From the NCBI RefSeq assembly GCF_000238775.2, contig NZ_AFEJ02000001.1:186001-250000 (forward strand): a stretch of DNA of 64,000 nt, given 5' to 3'. This DNA is from Acaryochloris sp. CCMEE 5410. GTDB taxonomy: Bacteria > Cyanobacteriota > Cyanobacteriia > Thermosynechococcales > Thermosynechococcaceae. Positions 35,908-44,554 of the stretch are shown one piece after another. The position numbers and the translations under genes were made by a program. Position 1 is the first letter of the stretch. Each line of letters begins with the position of its first letter. The notes under the pieces were generated by a model that ran no database searches, was not told the origin of the DNA, and saw nothing but the letters and a program-made list of their open reading frames with translations.

Positions 35908-38490
35908 TCATAACCAGTTCCCAGCTAAAATATATGCTGCCCAAAAATAAGGATGCTTTCTATATGCTGGATTTTTGATGATTGATAGTTGAGCTTGTCT
36001 TAACGCCTCAGCCTTACTCAAATTTCCTTGGTGTAAATTTTTATAAAATTTTCCGATTAATATAGAAGTTGCTTGATCATTCACTTGCCAGAGTGTTGCT
36101 AATGTTGATCTAGCCCCTGATCTTGTTGAGATACCTGCTAATCCTAGAGCAGCTTTACTGTCCCCTACCGCAGTTTCACAAGCACTTAAAACAAGTAATT
36201 CGATTGCTCCAAACTGCCTTAACTCACTCTGACGTAATACATCACTGAGTTGATAAGCGTTGATCTTACCTTGCCAAGTTAGAAGAAAAGTATCCTCTAA
36301 TTTTGAACTAAATTGACCATGTGTTGCTAAATGCAACACTGTGAAAGGTAAATTATTGATCTCTTTTTGTAAAGATAGTCTTGTAAAAGCTTTATTCCTT
36401 AAACTTTTACTATCTAACAAGTCATCTATTAGATTTAATTCACTTTTCACGTAAGGTAATGCTGAAAAACCTTGTACTGATTCAGATAACCCAGCAGTTA
36501 AAATTCTTGCTTTATTTAATTGGAATTTCTTTGGTTTAACTAATTGCAAGCCAGGAGCTATAGAAATCGCATATTTTTCTACTAAATATTTTTTGCCGTC
36601 ATTTAATGCTGACATTGGAATATTACGCAATACTCCATCTAATACAAATACCAGTGTCTCTGCTTCACTTTTTTCTAAATCTTTTGCAGTGGGAAGCACC
36701 AGCCAATCATAAATTTGCTGAGATAATGATAAATAACTTGAGCTATTAGATTGCCCTAATGAAAGTCGAAAACGGTCTACAGTCCTTTTAACCTTACTAT
36801 TAGAAACCTGTGTAGAGTAAAATCTCAACTTCCTTCCAGGTAAGCTTGCAATTACCGCTATTCGGTTTGGCAAAATAATTGGATAAATTACTGCTGCTTT
36901 CGGATCAATTTCATCAATTACCACTGGATTAATATCTAAGCAGGCCTCTCGAAAGAAATTATCTAGCTCTGCTAACTGCAATGATTCAATTGTTATTCGT
37001 GCAGCCTCCAAATTCCCTGTGCTTGGCTGCTCCTCTTTTACGTCCAAAAGTAAGTCCACCAACTGTCGATGAATTGGCTCTACATTATCTCGAAATGAAA
37101 ATTGAACTTCGGGGTTAACGGCAATTAAATCTTTCCGCAATAACTTTAGTGACTGAACTGCCCCTTTGTAAGCATCAATGGCTTTTACTCGATTCCCTTG
37201 TACTTTTTGCAACCGCCCTAACTGCCATTGCCAACGAAATACTATTTCTGGATCATTATTTGCCTTTCTCATTGCTTGCTGAGTCAAACGTTCAGCTTCC
37301 GACCATTGCTTAGTCTCCTCATACAAAGCTCCTAACGCACCCAGTGCATAAGACTCAGCCCGCCTATCTTTTATAGTCTTTGCATACATCAAAGCTTTCT
37401 TCAACAGTCGCCCTCGCTCAACAATCGTGTCCAGACTGCTAGTCTGCAGTCGAGACAAACTATGAACCACATTCAAATAGGCAAAGATCGAAGATCGACT
37501 GAGGGGCAATTGCTGCAAGCTGACAGAAACCTGTGGCCATAAAGCCTCTGCTTGCGAAAATTGCCTCATTTGGACCAACAAACTAAACTGATTCAGTAAA
37601 GCCTGAACCTGACTCTCGCCAGATTCACTAACCAGTTGCTCATATATATTCAAAGCAGCTTGCAATTGCTTCGAATCATTCTCCCCCTCAGCCCGCAAAA
37701 CATTTCCTAAACTAAGCTGAGCTGCAGCTTTCTCCTTCACCAAGCCCAACCGCTCAGCTTTTACCACACTTTTTCCCAATATTTCCCGCGCATCCGTCAG
37801 CTCTCCTGCTACCCGAAGCGCCTCCCCAAGGCTCCTCTGCGCCACCACTTCTGTCAACGAATCCGGTTGCTCTGCCAAATCAGCCGTAATTTCTTTAAGC
37901 GTTTTAATTGAACGACGATACTGCCCCATCGACTGTAACGCTTGTGCCTGATTTACCCGGCTACGAGTCACCGCTTCTGCATCATTAATCTGCGAGAAAA
38001 TCTCCTCCGATCGTTGCCAAGCCTTCAATGCCAACTGGGCTTGCCCTTGAGACAACTGCAACTGCCCATCAGTATTTAACACTTGGGCCAACACCCGCGC
38101 AGTCTCAGGAGAAGATTGCCCTTCCAGAAACTCCAGACTCCTTTCTATGGCCTGATTCGCTTGGGGCCATTGCCCTAATTGCTCATAGACCAACGCCAAA
38201 TTACTCAGGGCAATCGCTTCACCAACTCGATCACCACGCTGTTGATACCGCTTAACAGCCACGAGCAATACTTCAGCCGCTTGCGAAAATTGCCCAGCAT
38301 CAAAAAGAGCCTTACCTCTCGGCTCTAGGTTATTCGCCTCGGCTACTAAAACCTGCTCAGTAGGCTTTGCCTCCACGGCTTTTTCTGCAATGGCCCCATT
38401 GACAAACACACACCCAACGCTCAACAGAGTAAAGCTTAATTGTCGCCAGTTCAAAGAATAGAAAAGCGTCCGCCAAAATTGCTTAGTCAT
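35908..38490 (-). CDS. TPR-CHAT caspase-like protease
   Basis: About 860 residues from ATG 38490; the frame also opens with TTG at 38505. A signal-anchor-like segment (LSFTLLSVGCVFVNGAIAE) is followed by a dozen TPR units across residues 50-480, then a C-terminal CHAT domain with catalytic His about 724 (LHLATHGQF) and Cys about 771 (LSACETAVGD), plus the family end RKHPYFWAAYILAGNW. Both catalytic residues are intact. CHAT-TPR proteases cleave protein partners bound by the TPRs; gasdermin and Csx30 are known substrates of other members. Neighbours suggest the hemagglutinin, hydrolase or Cys-rich protein as candidate substrates. Confidence 0.9.
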   Translation of the reverse strand: MTKQFWRTLFYSLNWRQLSFTLLSVGCVFVNGAIAEKAVEAKPTEQVLVAEANNLEPRGKALFDAGQFSQAAEVLLVAVKRYQQRGDRVGEAIALSNLALVYEQLGQWPQANQAIERSLEFLEGQSSPETARVLAQVLNTDGQLQLSQGQAQLALKAWQRSEEIFSQINDAEAVTRSRVNQAQALQSMGQYRRSIKTLKEITADLAEQPDSLTEVVAQRSLGEALRVAGELTDAREILGKSVVKAERLGLVKEKAAAQLSLGNVLRAEGENDSKQLQAALNIYEQLVSESGESQVQALLNQFSLLVQMRQFSQAEALWPQVSVSLQQLPLSRSSIFAYLNVVHSLSRLQTSSLDTIVERGRLLKKALMYAKTIKDRRAESYALGALGALYEETKQWSEAERLTQQAMRKANNDPEIVFRWQWQLGRLQKVQGNRVKAIDAYKGAVQSLKLLRKDLIAVNPEVQFSFRDNVEPIHRQLVDLLLDVKEEQPSTGNLEAARITIESLQLAELDNFFREACLDINPVVIDEIDPKAAVIYPIILPNRIAVIASLPGRKLRFYSTQVSNSKVKRTVDRFRLSLGQSNSSSYLSLSQQIYDWLVLPTAKDLEKSEAETLVFVLDGVLRNIPMSALNDGKKYLVEKYAISIAPGLQLVKPKKFQLNKARILTAGLSESVQGFSALPYVKSELNLIDDLLDSKSLRNKAFTRLSLQKEINNLPFTVLHLATHGQFSSKLEDTFLLTWQGKINAYQLSDVLRQSELRQFGAIELLVLSACETAVGDSKAALGLAGISTRSGARSTLATLWQVNDQATSILIGKFYKNLHQGNLSKAEALRQAQLSIIKNPAYRKHPYFWAAYILAGNWL

Positions 38491-38778
38491 AGGAAACAAG
38501 AACAAAAACCTAAACTACCAGTGCATCTGCAGTCGCTATGCAGATGGCAATCTCCAACACTCCATTAGATTCCGAAGCATTAGAGTTATGGTTCGTCTTC
38601 AACCCATAACCAATAAATTCTGAGCTGATTGATAAGGTGCATCACGATAAAAAAGTTCCTAGAAAGACAAAACTAATTTTTATCAAATGAAGTAAAGCAG
38701 ACTAATCTTTTACTTCTTGCAACAAAAGCATTAAACGCAAACCTATCCAAGGTAAATGAAAATACCGTAATCTCTAAA

Positions 38779-38876
38779 TCACCGGAATAGTTGAGTTATA
38801 TAGAATGGTTCTATTTACTCAACAACAGATACCACCAAACAATCAGATAGAAATATAGTATGTGAATTTCCGGTGA
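38779..38876. repeat. nested inverted repeats
   Basis: An outer pair TCACCGGAA (38779-38787) / TTCCGGTGA (38868-38876) encloses an inner imperfect hairpin at 38790-38823. The inner hairpin has outer arms GTTGAGT/ACTCAAC, inner arms ATAGAA/TTCTAT and a TGG loop. The arrangement could fold as one RNA or form operator sites. Confidence 0.5.
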
Positions 38877-39127
38877 AGAAAGATACTCGAAACAAAACAT
38901 AATCTTTTTTATATTATTCAAGAAAATATTAATTAAGTATGCGTCTTCTACATGTGGTCAGCATAAGTTGTTCAGTGCCAGAGGTATTGGACAATAAGGT
39001 GATAATTTCCATCAAGAATAGTGGAATTAATTTATGCACTAAGGCTTATGCTTTTTCCTAACCCACATTCTTAAGTAAGCTTGGGCATGATTTTTTGGGG
39101 ATGTAAACAGTTAGTATCTTCCATTAC

Positions 39128-39157
39128 CTGCCAAATACTAGCCGTAGCTAGTATAAT
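39128..39157 (+). promoter_or_regulatory. candidate promoter with overlapping operator for the NB-ARC gene
   Basis: A perfect -10 box TATAAT (39152-39157) sits 18 bp after CTGCCA, a 4/6 match to the -35 consensus. The spacer is filled by a perfect inverted repeat ATACTAGC-CGTA-GCTAGTAT (39135-39154). This overlap is typical of repressor-controlled promoters. The downstream start codon is about 115 bp away. Confidence 0.4.
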
Positions 39158-39273
39158 CCCAACCCCTCTTCTGCATTGGAGATCAACGATCCATGGCTGA
39201 TCAAAATAATCAAGCACTCAATCCCTAATCAAGACAGCCCTTAGTGCTGAAGTTGCTTATCTCTGATCTCATA

Positions 39274-40692
39274 ATGAACACCAATATGAAACTCGAAGAG
39301 GCCCTTGAGGTCATCGATTCCGCCTTAGCCCCTAATCAAATCAATACCCTACAGCAAACCATTTTTTGTATGGCTTGGCAGGGTAAAACCTATGAAGAAA
39401 TTGCCGAAGCAAGTCAATATGATTCTGACTATGTCAAACATGTTGGCCATCGATTTTGGCAGCTCTTATCTGAGGTTTTATCCCAAAAAGTCTCCAAGCG
39501 AAATCTCCATGTAGTATTTCGCCGTTGTAAAGCCAGTCAATTTGACCAGCGTAATCGCTCCGAAATCGATCAGTTATCCAAACAATATGTAGTTAAAGGG
39601 ATCAATACGGCACAGGCAGATCGTCTGCAGCTATTGCCCACCATTTATTGCTCACCCACACCGTTGTCCCCAGATTTCCCGGCCAACCATCAGAATCACT
39701 CTCCACTTTCCCTAATTTCTAGCCCACAACAAACCCTCACCCAATGGATTTCAGAGGATCAGTGTTGTCTAATCACCCTACTAGGACGAGCAGGGATTGG
39801 CAAAACAATCCTTTCTCAACAGCTCATTAGGGACGTTCAAGGCGAATTCGAACAAATCATTTTTTTCTCTCTTCGAAATGCACCTGTATTTGTAGATCTC
39901 TTTGAGTCGATTCTCAATGCAATACCTGATGTTCCAAGTACCAACTCTCAATCCCTCCCCCTTTCTACGGATGCAATGGTTTGTACTCTGGTAAAAATCC
40001 TGCAAAATCACAGGCTGTTGTTGGTACTCGATAACTATGAGATGGTTCTCCAATCTAAACAACTGGGCAACTTATATCGCCCCAGCTATGAGGCATATGG
40101 CTACTTACTACGATTAGTCGATGAACTGCCTACCAAAAGCTGCCTTCTTCTCACGAGTCGAGAATGTCCCATTGGTCTGGACCTCAGAGAAAGTCACCTG
40201 GTTCGATCCTATCAACTGCCAGGGTTTACCCCCACTGAGACCAAACGCTATTTCGAACATCTCGGTATCCCCACATCCCTCGAACTCGCCCAAACTATCA
40301 GTGAATACTATGGCGGCAATCCCCTCGCTTTGAAAATAATTGCCGACACGGTTTGTACCTTATTTGATGGTCATCTAAAAGAGTGGTTGAATCACGGCCA
40401 AGGCAACATCGGTCCCATCCAGCAAATGATTGAACAACAACTGAACCGACTTGCTCCCATAGAAGGACAGTTGATGGCTTGGTTGTCGAGTCAACCCCAA
40501 CCCGTTAACGTCTCAGACATTCACCTGCATTCAGTGGGTGACCAGATCGATTCCTCAATCGATTTGATGAATGCACTGCAGTCTCTGCATATGCGATCGC
40601 TAATTTGTATCCACCAGTCTCGGGTTTCCCTTCTTCCCTACCTTAAAGACTATTGTTCACAATCCACTAACCGGATGGTGAGTCAGACGTGA
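39274..40692 (+). CDS. NB-ARC STAND ATPase with a vMAP-N-like N-terminal HTH domain
   Basis: About 472 residues from ATG 39274; GTG 39244 and ATG 39286 are alternatives. The N-terminal ~95 residues (ALAPNQINTLQQTIFCMAWQ, KTYEEIAEASQYDSDYVKHV) match the HTH-like domain found at the front of cyanobacterial NB-ARC proteins. The ATPase has a P-loop GRAGIGKTILSQQL, Walker B LLLVLDNYE, the TSRE sensor motif and GGNPLALKI. Full-size relatives continue into WD40 or TPR repeats; this one stops after the winged-helix part, so it lacks a repeat sensor and any effector. It may act in trans with the CHAT proteases nearby. A B12 riboswitch begins right after its stop. Confidence 0.85.
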   Translation: MNTNMKLEEALEVIDSALAPNQINTLQQTIFCMAWQGKTYEEIAEASQYDSDYVKHVGHRFWQLLSEVLSQKVSKRNLHVVFRRCKASQFDQRNRSEIDQLSKQYVVKGINTAQADRLQLLPTIYCSPTPLSPDFPANHQNHSPLSLISSPQQTLTQWISEDQCCLITLLGRAGIGKTILSQQLIRDVQGEFEQIIFFSLRNAPVFVDLFESILNAIPDVPSTNSQSLPLSTDAMVCTLVKILQNHRLLLVLDNYEMVLQSKQLGNLYRPSYEAYGYLLRLVDELPTKSCLLLTSRECPIGLDLRESHLVRSYQLPGFTPTETKRYFEHLGIPTSLELAQTISEYYGGNPLALKIIADTVCTLFDGHLKEWLNHGQGNIGPIQQMIEQQLNRLAPIEGQLMAWLSSQPQPVNVSDIHLHSVGDQIDSSIDLMNALQSLHMRSLICIHQSRVSLLPYLKDYCSQSTNRMVSQT

Positions 40693-40705
40693 TACGCTGA
40701 GGGTC

Positions 40706-40821
40706 ACATCGGTTTTAGTGGGGAGCAGCCACTAAAGTAATGGGGAAAGCTTGGTGCAAGTCCAACACTGTCCCGCAGCTGTAAACAGACCATCTCTGTA
40801 AGTCAGAACGCCCACCGATGT
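40706..40821 (+). ncRNA. cobalamin (B12) riboswitch
   Basis: The conserved B12-box features are all visible: GGGGAAAGCTTGGTGCAAGT, then CACTGTCCCGCAGCTGTAA and AGTCAGAACGCC. The closing stem P1 is a perfect 8-bp pair ACATCGGT (40706-40713) / ACCGATGT (40814-40821). Downstream, TTCTG/CAGAA (40835-40851) can form a hairpin with the GAGG ribosome site in its loop, suggesting control of translation of hupE. B12 binding should lower hupE-cobW expression. Confidence 0.95.
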
Positions 40822-40852
40822 ACACCGTAAACACTTCTGCGAGGTACAGAAA

Positions 40853-41524
40853 GTGGCTAACAAGATTGGTCTCTCCAGGCTTCGGTCTGGGAAATTTTTG
40901 ATCTGGCGAACGATCAGCGCCAGCTTAATAACCGGGTTAGGGCTTGCCAGCTCTCGTGCAGCCCTTGCCCATCATCCCTTTGGCGATCAAACACCCACCA
41001 ACTTTATTGAAGGCTTTTTATCAGGTCTTGGTCATCCGATGATTGGCATCGATCACTTTGCCTTTGTCGTTGCAGTTGGCTTGATGGCTGCTATTTTGCG
41101 ACATGGTTTTTGGGTGCCTGCTGCTTTTATAGCGACCGCTCTTTTGGGAACGGGCATCCATCTCCAAAGTTGGAATTTACTCGCCCCAGAATTCTTTATT
41201 TCCATCTCCATTGTTATCTTGGGTGGATTGCTAGCCCTTAAGCAAGGTCCAACTCTCTGGCTAAGTACTGGCATCGCCGCATTAGCTGGCGTCTTTCACG
41301 GCTATGCCTATGGCGAAGCCATTGTCGGTGCAGAAATAACACCGCTTGTCTCTTATTTAGCGGGTTTTTCAGTGATGCAGCTGGCGATCGCAGCCATAGC
41401 TTATGTCTGTGGTAAAGCCCTTAATGCTAACGCTGTAAAGGATTCAGTCCTGCCCACGCGATTTGTCGGATTTGCGATAGCAGGTATGGGCCTCGCATTC
41501 CTCAGTTCAGTCCTTCTGGGCTAA
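40853..41524 (+). CDS. hupE: HupE/UreJ-type metal permease, probable cobalt transporter
   Basis: 223 residues starting with GTG, 8 nt after GAGGT. After a signal-like N-terminus, HHPFGDQTP and GLGHPMIGIDHFAFVVAVGL carry the His-rich metal motif of the family; about six membrane helices follow (FHGYAYGEA is another conserved motif). HupE/UreJ proteins carry nickel or cobalt. Control by a B12 riboswitch and linkage with cobW point to cobalt import for cobalamin synthesis, a link already proposed for cyanobacterial hupE. Confidence 0.9.
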   Translation: MANKIGLSRLRSGKFLIWRTISASLITGLGLASSRAALAHHPFGDQTPTNFIEGFLSGLGHPMIGIDHFAFVVAVGLMAAILRHGFWVPAAFIATALLGTGIHLQSWNLLAPEFFISISIVILGGLLALKQGPTLWLSTGIAALAGVFHGYAYGEAIVGAEITPLVSYLAGFSVMQLAIAAIAYVCGKALNANAVKDSVLPTRFVGFAIAGMGLAFLSSVLLG

Positions 41525-41552
41525 TTCAGTTATTTATCCCTATTAAAAAATC

Positions 41553-42614
41553 ATGCATAAAATTCCCGTAACGGTAGTTACCGGCTTTTTAGGTGCGGGT
41601 AAAACCACCCTGATTCGTCATCTACTGCAAAATAATCAAGGCCGCCGCATTGCGGTCATGGTCAACGAGTTCGGTGAAGTCGGCATTGATGGAGATTTGC
41701 TGCGGACCTGCCAAGTCTGTGATGAAGCAGAAGATGCGGACCAAAATATTCTAGAGCTGACCAATGGTTGCCTCTGCTGCACGGTCCAAGAGGAGTTTTT
41801 GCCCACTATGCAAAAACTTTTACAGCGGCGTGATCAGATTGACTGCATCGTGATTGAGACCTCAGGGTTGGCCCTTCCTAAACCCTTAATCCAGGCCTTT
41901 CGCTGGCCTGAAATCCGCACAGGAGCGACGGTGGATGGGGTAATTACGGTAGTGGATTGTGATGCGATCGCATCCGGTACCCTAGTAGGCGATCTAGACG
42001 CGCTAAAGTCCCAGCGTCAAGCTGATGACAGTCTCGATCACGAAACCCCAATCGAAGAGCTATTTGAAGATCAATTGGCCTGTGCCGATCTAGTCTTACT
42101 TACCAAGGCAGATTGCGTCGAACCTAAGGATCAAGAACGAGTCCAACACTGGCTACGACAAGAACTTCCCCACGGCGTTAAAGTCTTACCCTGTCATGCA
42201 GGACGCGTAAGCCCTGACTTGTTATTGGGCTTTAATGCAGCGGTTGAGGACCATCTAGACTCTCGCCCCAGTCACCATGATCACGAAGAGGACCATGATC
42301 ATGATGATGACATCAATGCTATCCAGGTGATTGTAGACCAAGAATTTGACCCGAAAACACTCTTAGTCAAACTAGAAGCCTTGGTGCAAAGCCATGAGAT
42401 CTATCGGATTAAGGGGTTTGTGGCTGTTCCCCAAAAACCGATGCGTCTCGTGATCCATGGTGTGGGACAACGGTTTGATTCTTTTTATGATCGTCCCTGG
42501 CAACTGCAAGAAGCTCGTCAAACAAAGCTAGTGTTTATCGGCGAGAATCTCAGTCAACTCGATATCGAGGCTGCCCTCCTCCAACCCACTGCAGAACTTT
42601 GTCTGCAACAGTAG
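41553..42614 (+). CDS. cobW: CobW-type G3E GTPase metallochaperone
   Basis: 353 residues. The P-loop is GFLGAGKTTLIRHL; the family CxCC metal motif is GCLCCTVQ; VIETSGLALPKPL and LLTKAD complete the G domain. A His/Asp-rich loop (SHHDHEEDHDHDDD, about residues 230-245) should bind metal. CobW proteins load cobalt into cobalamin synthesis; COG0523 relatives handle zinc. The riboswitch upstream of hupE favours CobW. The stop is only 5 bp from the convergent pseudopilin gene, leaving no separate terminator. Confidence 0.9.
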   Translation: MHKIPVTVVTGFLGAGKTTLIRHLLQNNQGRRIAVMVNEFGEVGIDGDLLRTCQVCDEAEDADQNILELTNGCLCCTVQEEFLPTMQKLLQRRDQIDCIVIETSGLALPKPLIQAFRWPEIRTGATVDGVITVVDCDAIASGTLVGDLDALKSQRQADDSLDHETPIEELFEDQLACADLVLLTKADCVEPKDQERVQHWLRQELPHGVKVLPCHAGRVSPDLLLGFNAAVEDHLDSRPSHHDHEEDHDHDDDINAIQVIVDQEFDPKTLLVKLEALVQSHEIYRIKGFVAVPQKPMRLVIHGVGQRFDSFYDRPWQLQEARQTKLVFIGENLSQLDIEAALLQPTAELCLQQ

Positions 42615-42619
42615 GATCT

Positions 42620-43675
42620 TTACTTCGTAAGACACACGGTATTGCTTTCGGGGCTCGTCACCACCCCAGTGGTTGCAGTCACTGAATAGCAATGCTGTTC
42701 GCCAATACTCCCCGACAACGCCACTGAAGTGGAAGAATTGCTCCCACTGTAAACTTGCGATGTATTGGTGACAATCACTTGCTGCACAGCATAGGTGGTC
42801 AATGCCGTTTGACCAGACCATGTCCAAGACAAATCCACCGTATCGGTGCCAGACAATCTTGTCCCCGTCAGAACCGGAACCGTCTGGGTATTTCCCAATC
42901 GGGAGGTGGCAGTACTACTCAAACGATGAATTTCGACATCCGATATATTGCTTCGCATCAGCAAGTCCACCTGTGTCCCCTTAACGCAGGCTTGAAACCC
43001 CATGGATCCAACGAGTACACCCGGTGCTGGGCAAGGGGGAGACTCATCATTCGCAGTTGCGATCGCATCCACCAAAGTATCGCTAGCAATAGGATCACTA
43101 CAAGGATTAATGCTACCGTCCAACTCTGGAATCCGACCATATCGAAAAATTGAGTTGGGGGGAAGCCAATCTTGTCCACTGGCCCGCACATCATAGACCA
43201 CCCGGTCATAGTTTGCTGGCTGCGGGGGCGCAACACCAGCATTGGGACCATCTGCTGGACAAACCTCAGGAATGGACGAATTAATGGGGATTTCCAGATA
43301 TAGGACCAATGTTCCATAGGCCCCCAGATCAGCCAGGTTTAATCCTGCATCCGTAACCACATTGGCCAAGGTCGAAGAGTTTGAAGCCACAACATTATTG
43401 GTGCGATTGATGCGATTGGCCATTCTGATCTCATTGCTGATGAAATCAAAGGCCCTACTTAGGTCATGGCGCCGGGCAGCAACAGATTCAGTTTTTTTGT
43501 TAGCTTGGGAGGCAGTAATCACCCCAAACCCAATTACACTCGTCACCAAACCTGTAATAATTGTTGCCGCAAGGAGTTCTACCAAGGTTACGCCCTGCTC
43601 ATGCCATTGAGGATGGTCCTGCAGGGTAAACTGCCTCACAAACTGCTGTAAACACCAATGTTGGAAACGTCTCAT
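42620..43675 (-). CDS. PilW-like pseudopilin with a C-terminal FN3-like domain
   Basis: About 351 residues from ATG 43675, whose ATGA overlaps the stop of the GspH-like gene; the open frame extends further into that gene but is not coding there. The prepilin motif is G-VTLVELLAATIITGLVTSV after a ~30-residue leader, with Glu at +5. The middle is a beta-rich minor-pilin domain. The last ~85 residues (TDTVDLSWTWSGQTALTTYA, QHCYSVTATTGVVTSPESNT) look like a fibronectin type III fold, unusual on a pseudopilin and suggesting adhesion. Third gene of a minor-pilin operon. Confidence 0.8.
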   Translation of the reverse strand: MRRFQHWCLQQFVRQFTLQDHPQWHEQGVTLVELLAATIITGLVTSVIGFGVITASQANKKTESVAARRHDLSRAFDFISNEIRMANRINRTNNVVASNSSTLANVVTDAGLNLADLGAYGTLVLYLEIPINSSIPEVCPADGPNAGVAPPQPANYDRVVYDVRASGQDWLPPNSIFRYGRIPELDGSINPCSDPIASDTLVDAIATANDESPPCPAPGVLVGSMGFQACVKGTQVDLLMRSNISDVEIHRLSSTATSRLGNTQTVPVLTGTRLSGTDTVDLSWTWSGQTALTTYAVQQVIVTNTSQVYSGSNSSTSVALSGSIGEQHCYSVTATTGVVTSPESNTVCLTK

Positions 43676-44520
43676 TGCTGATCCCATTTCTCTGCAATGC
43701 AACGTCCCGTCGTCGTAATCGCTAACGGCGTCATCTCGCCGGTATAGGTCCCCACTCGGGTCAGTCCCAAAGTATTCGAAATAGCAATACAACGTTTCGT
43801 CCCTTGGGTATCATCAGGGAAAAAGAAAACAATCTTGCCACTAGGGTCAGTCGGGCTACTCCCATCACTAACAATCGAAAAGTCGGGGTTACCCAGAACG
43901 CCAAATCGAATGGGAATGTCATAGGACACTACGGAAGAAGATGTCCCTGGTGAATCCTCATCACCCACAAAATCACCTGCTAGTTGCACACACTGTCCAG
44001 AGCTGAATGGTCGACAGGGTGAAATGACTTGTACAACCATGCCCGCATGGGAAGCTCGATCTCCATGATCTGATGAATCTGACAAGGCAATTAAAGAAGG
44101 AGAAACCCCATTACTGACCCCTTGCACAATCTGGCTATCCGATATGACCCGACTCTTTTGATTCGTCAGAGGATTCGAACCGTCATTGGTTAAATTCGTA
44201 GCGATGGAAATTTCTGAAGCTAAGTTGCGATCGCCCGTCTTTAAACAAGACCCTGTCACCTTCCCTTCCACAAAATTGAGGGTAACGGTACAAACTTTAT
44301 TACCGCGGATCGCTTCCCGTTGGGTTTCGTTCAGAGCAGTCCGAACTTCAGCAACGGTTTGCTTCAGTTTGGCTCGATTCAGCATTCCCCAAACCCCCGG
44401 CGCAGAAATGCTAGCAACAATCCCCAAAATGGCCACAATCACCATCTTCTCTATCAAGGTAAATCCAGATACCGGAGATAAACTGTACGGAGGCAATTTC
44501 AAGTTGTTGGGGAGCATCAC
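43672..44520 (-). CDS. GspH/FimT-type pseudopilin
   Basis: 282 residues. The leader ends with the prepilin motif G-FTLIEKMVIVAILGIVASIS (Glu at +5), followed by the helix NRAKLKQTVAEVRTALNETQ, typical of GspH/FimT. The C-terminal domain is beta-rich with a few cysteines. It is processed by prepilin peptidase and probably sits at the tip of a type IV pilus or a related secretion filament. It overlaps the PilW-like gene start by 4 bp and follows the PilV-like gene. Confidence 0.85.
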   Translation of the reverse strand: MMLPNNLKLPPYSLSPVSGFTLIEKMVIVAILGIVASISAPGVWGMLNRAKLKQTVAEVRTALNETQREAIRGNKVCTVTLNFVEGKVTGSCLKTGDRNLASEISIATNLTNDGSNPLTNQKSRVISDSQIVQGVSNGVSPSLIALSDSSDHGDRASHAGMVVQVISPCRPFSSGQCVQLAGDFVGDEDSPGTSSSVVSYDIPIRFGVLGNPDFSIVSDGSSPTDPSGKIVFFFPDDTQGTKRCIAISNTLGLTRVGTYTGEMTPLAITTTGRCIAEKWDQQ

Positions 44521-44554
44521 GAACCTCAGGACTTAAAACGGATATCGGAACGAA

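Larger units (their letters stand above)
38491..39273. other. long intergenic region between the CHAT-TPR and NB-ARC genes
   Basis: About 780 bp of AT-rich DNA without a credible ORF, between divergent genes. It contains a nested inverted-repeat structure and a promoter/operator-like segment, listed separately. The length and structure leave room for a small RNA. Confidence 0.6.

Noticed and set aside
42615-42619. Terminator between cobW and the convergent pilin gene
   Set aside because: Only 5 bp separate the two stops, so there is no room for one outside the coding regions.
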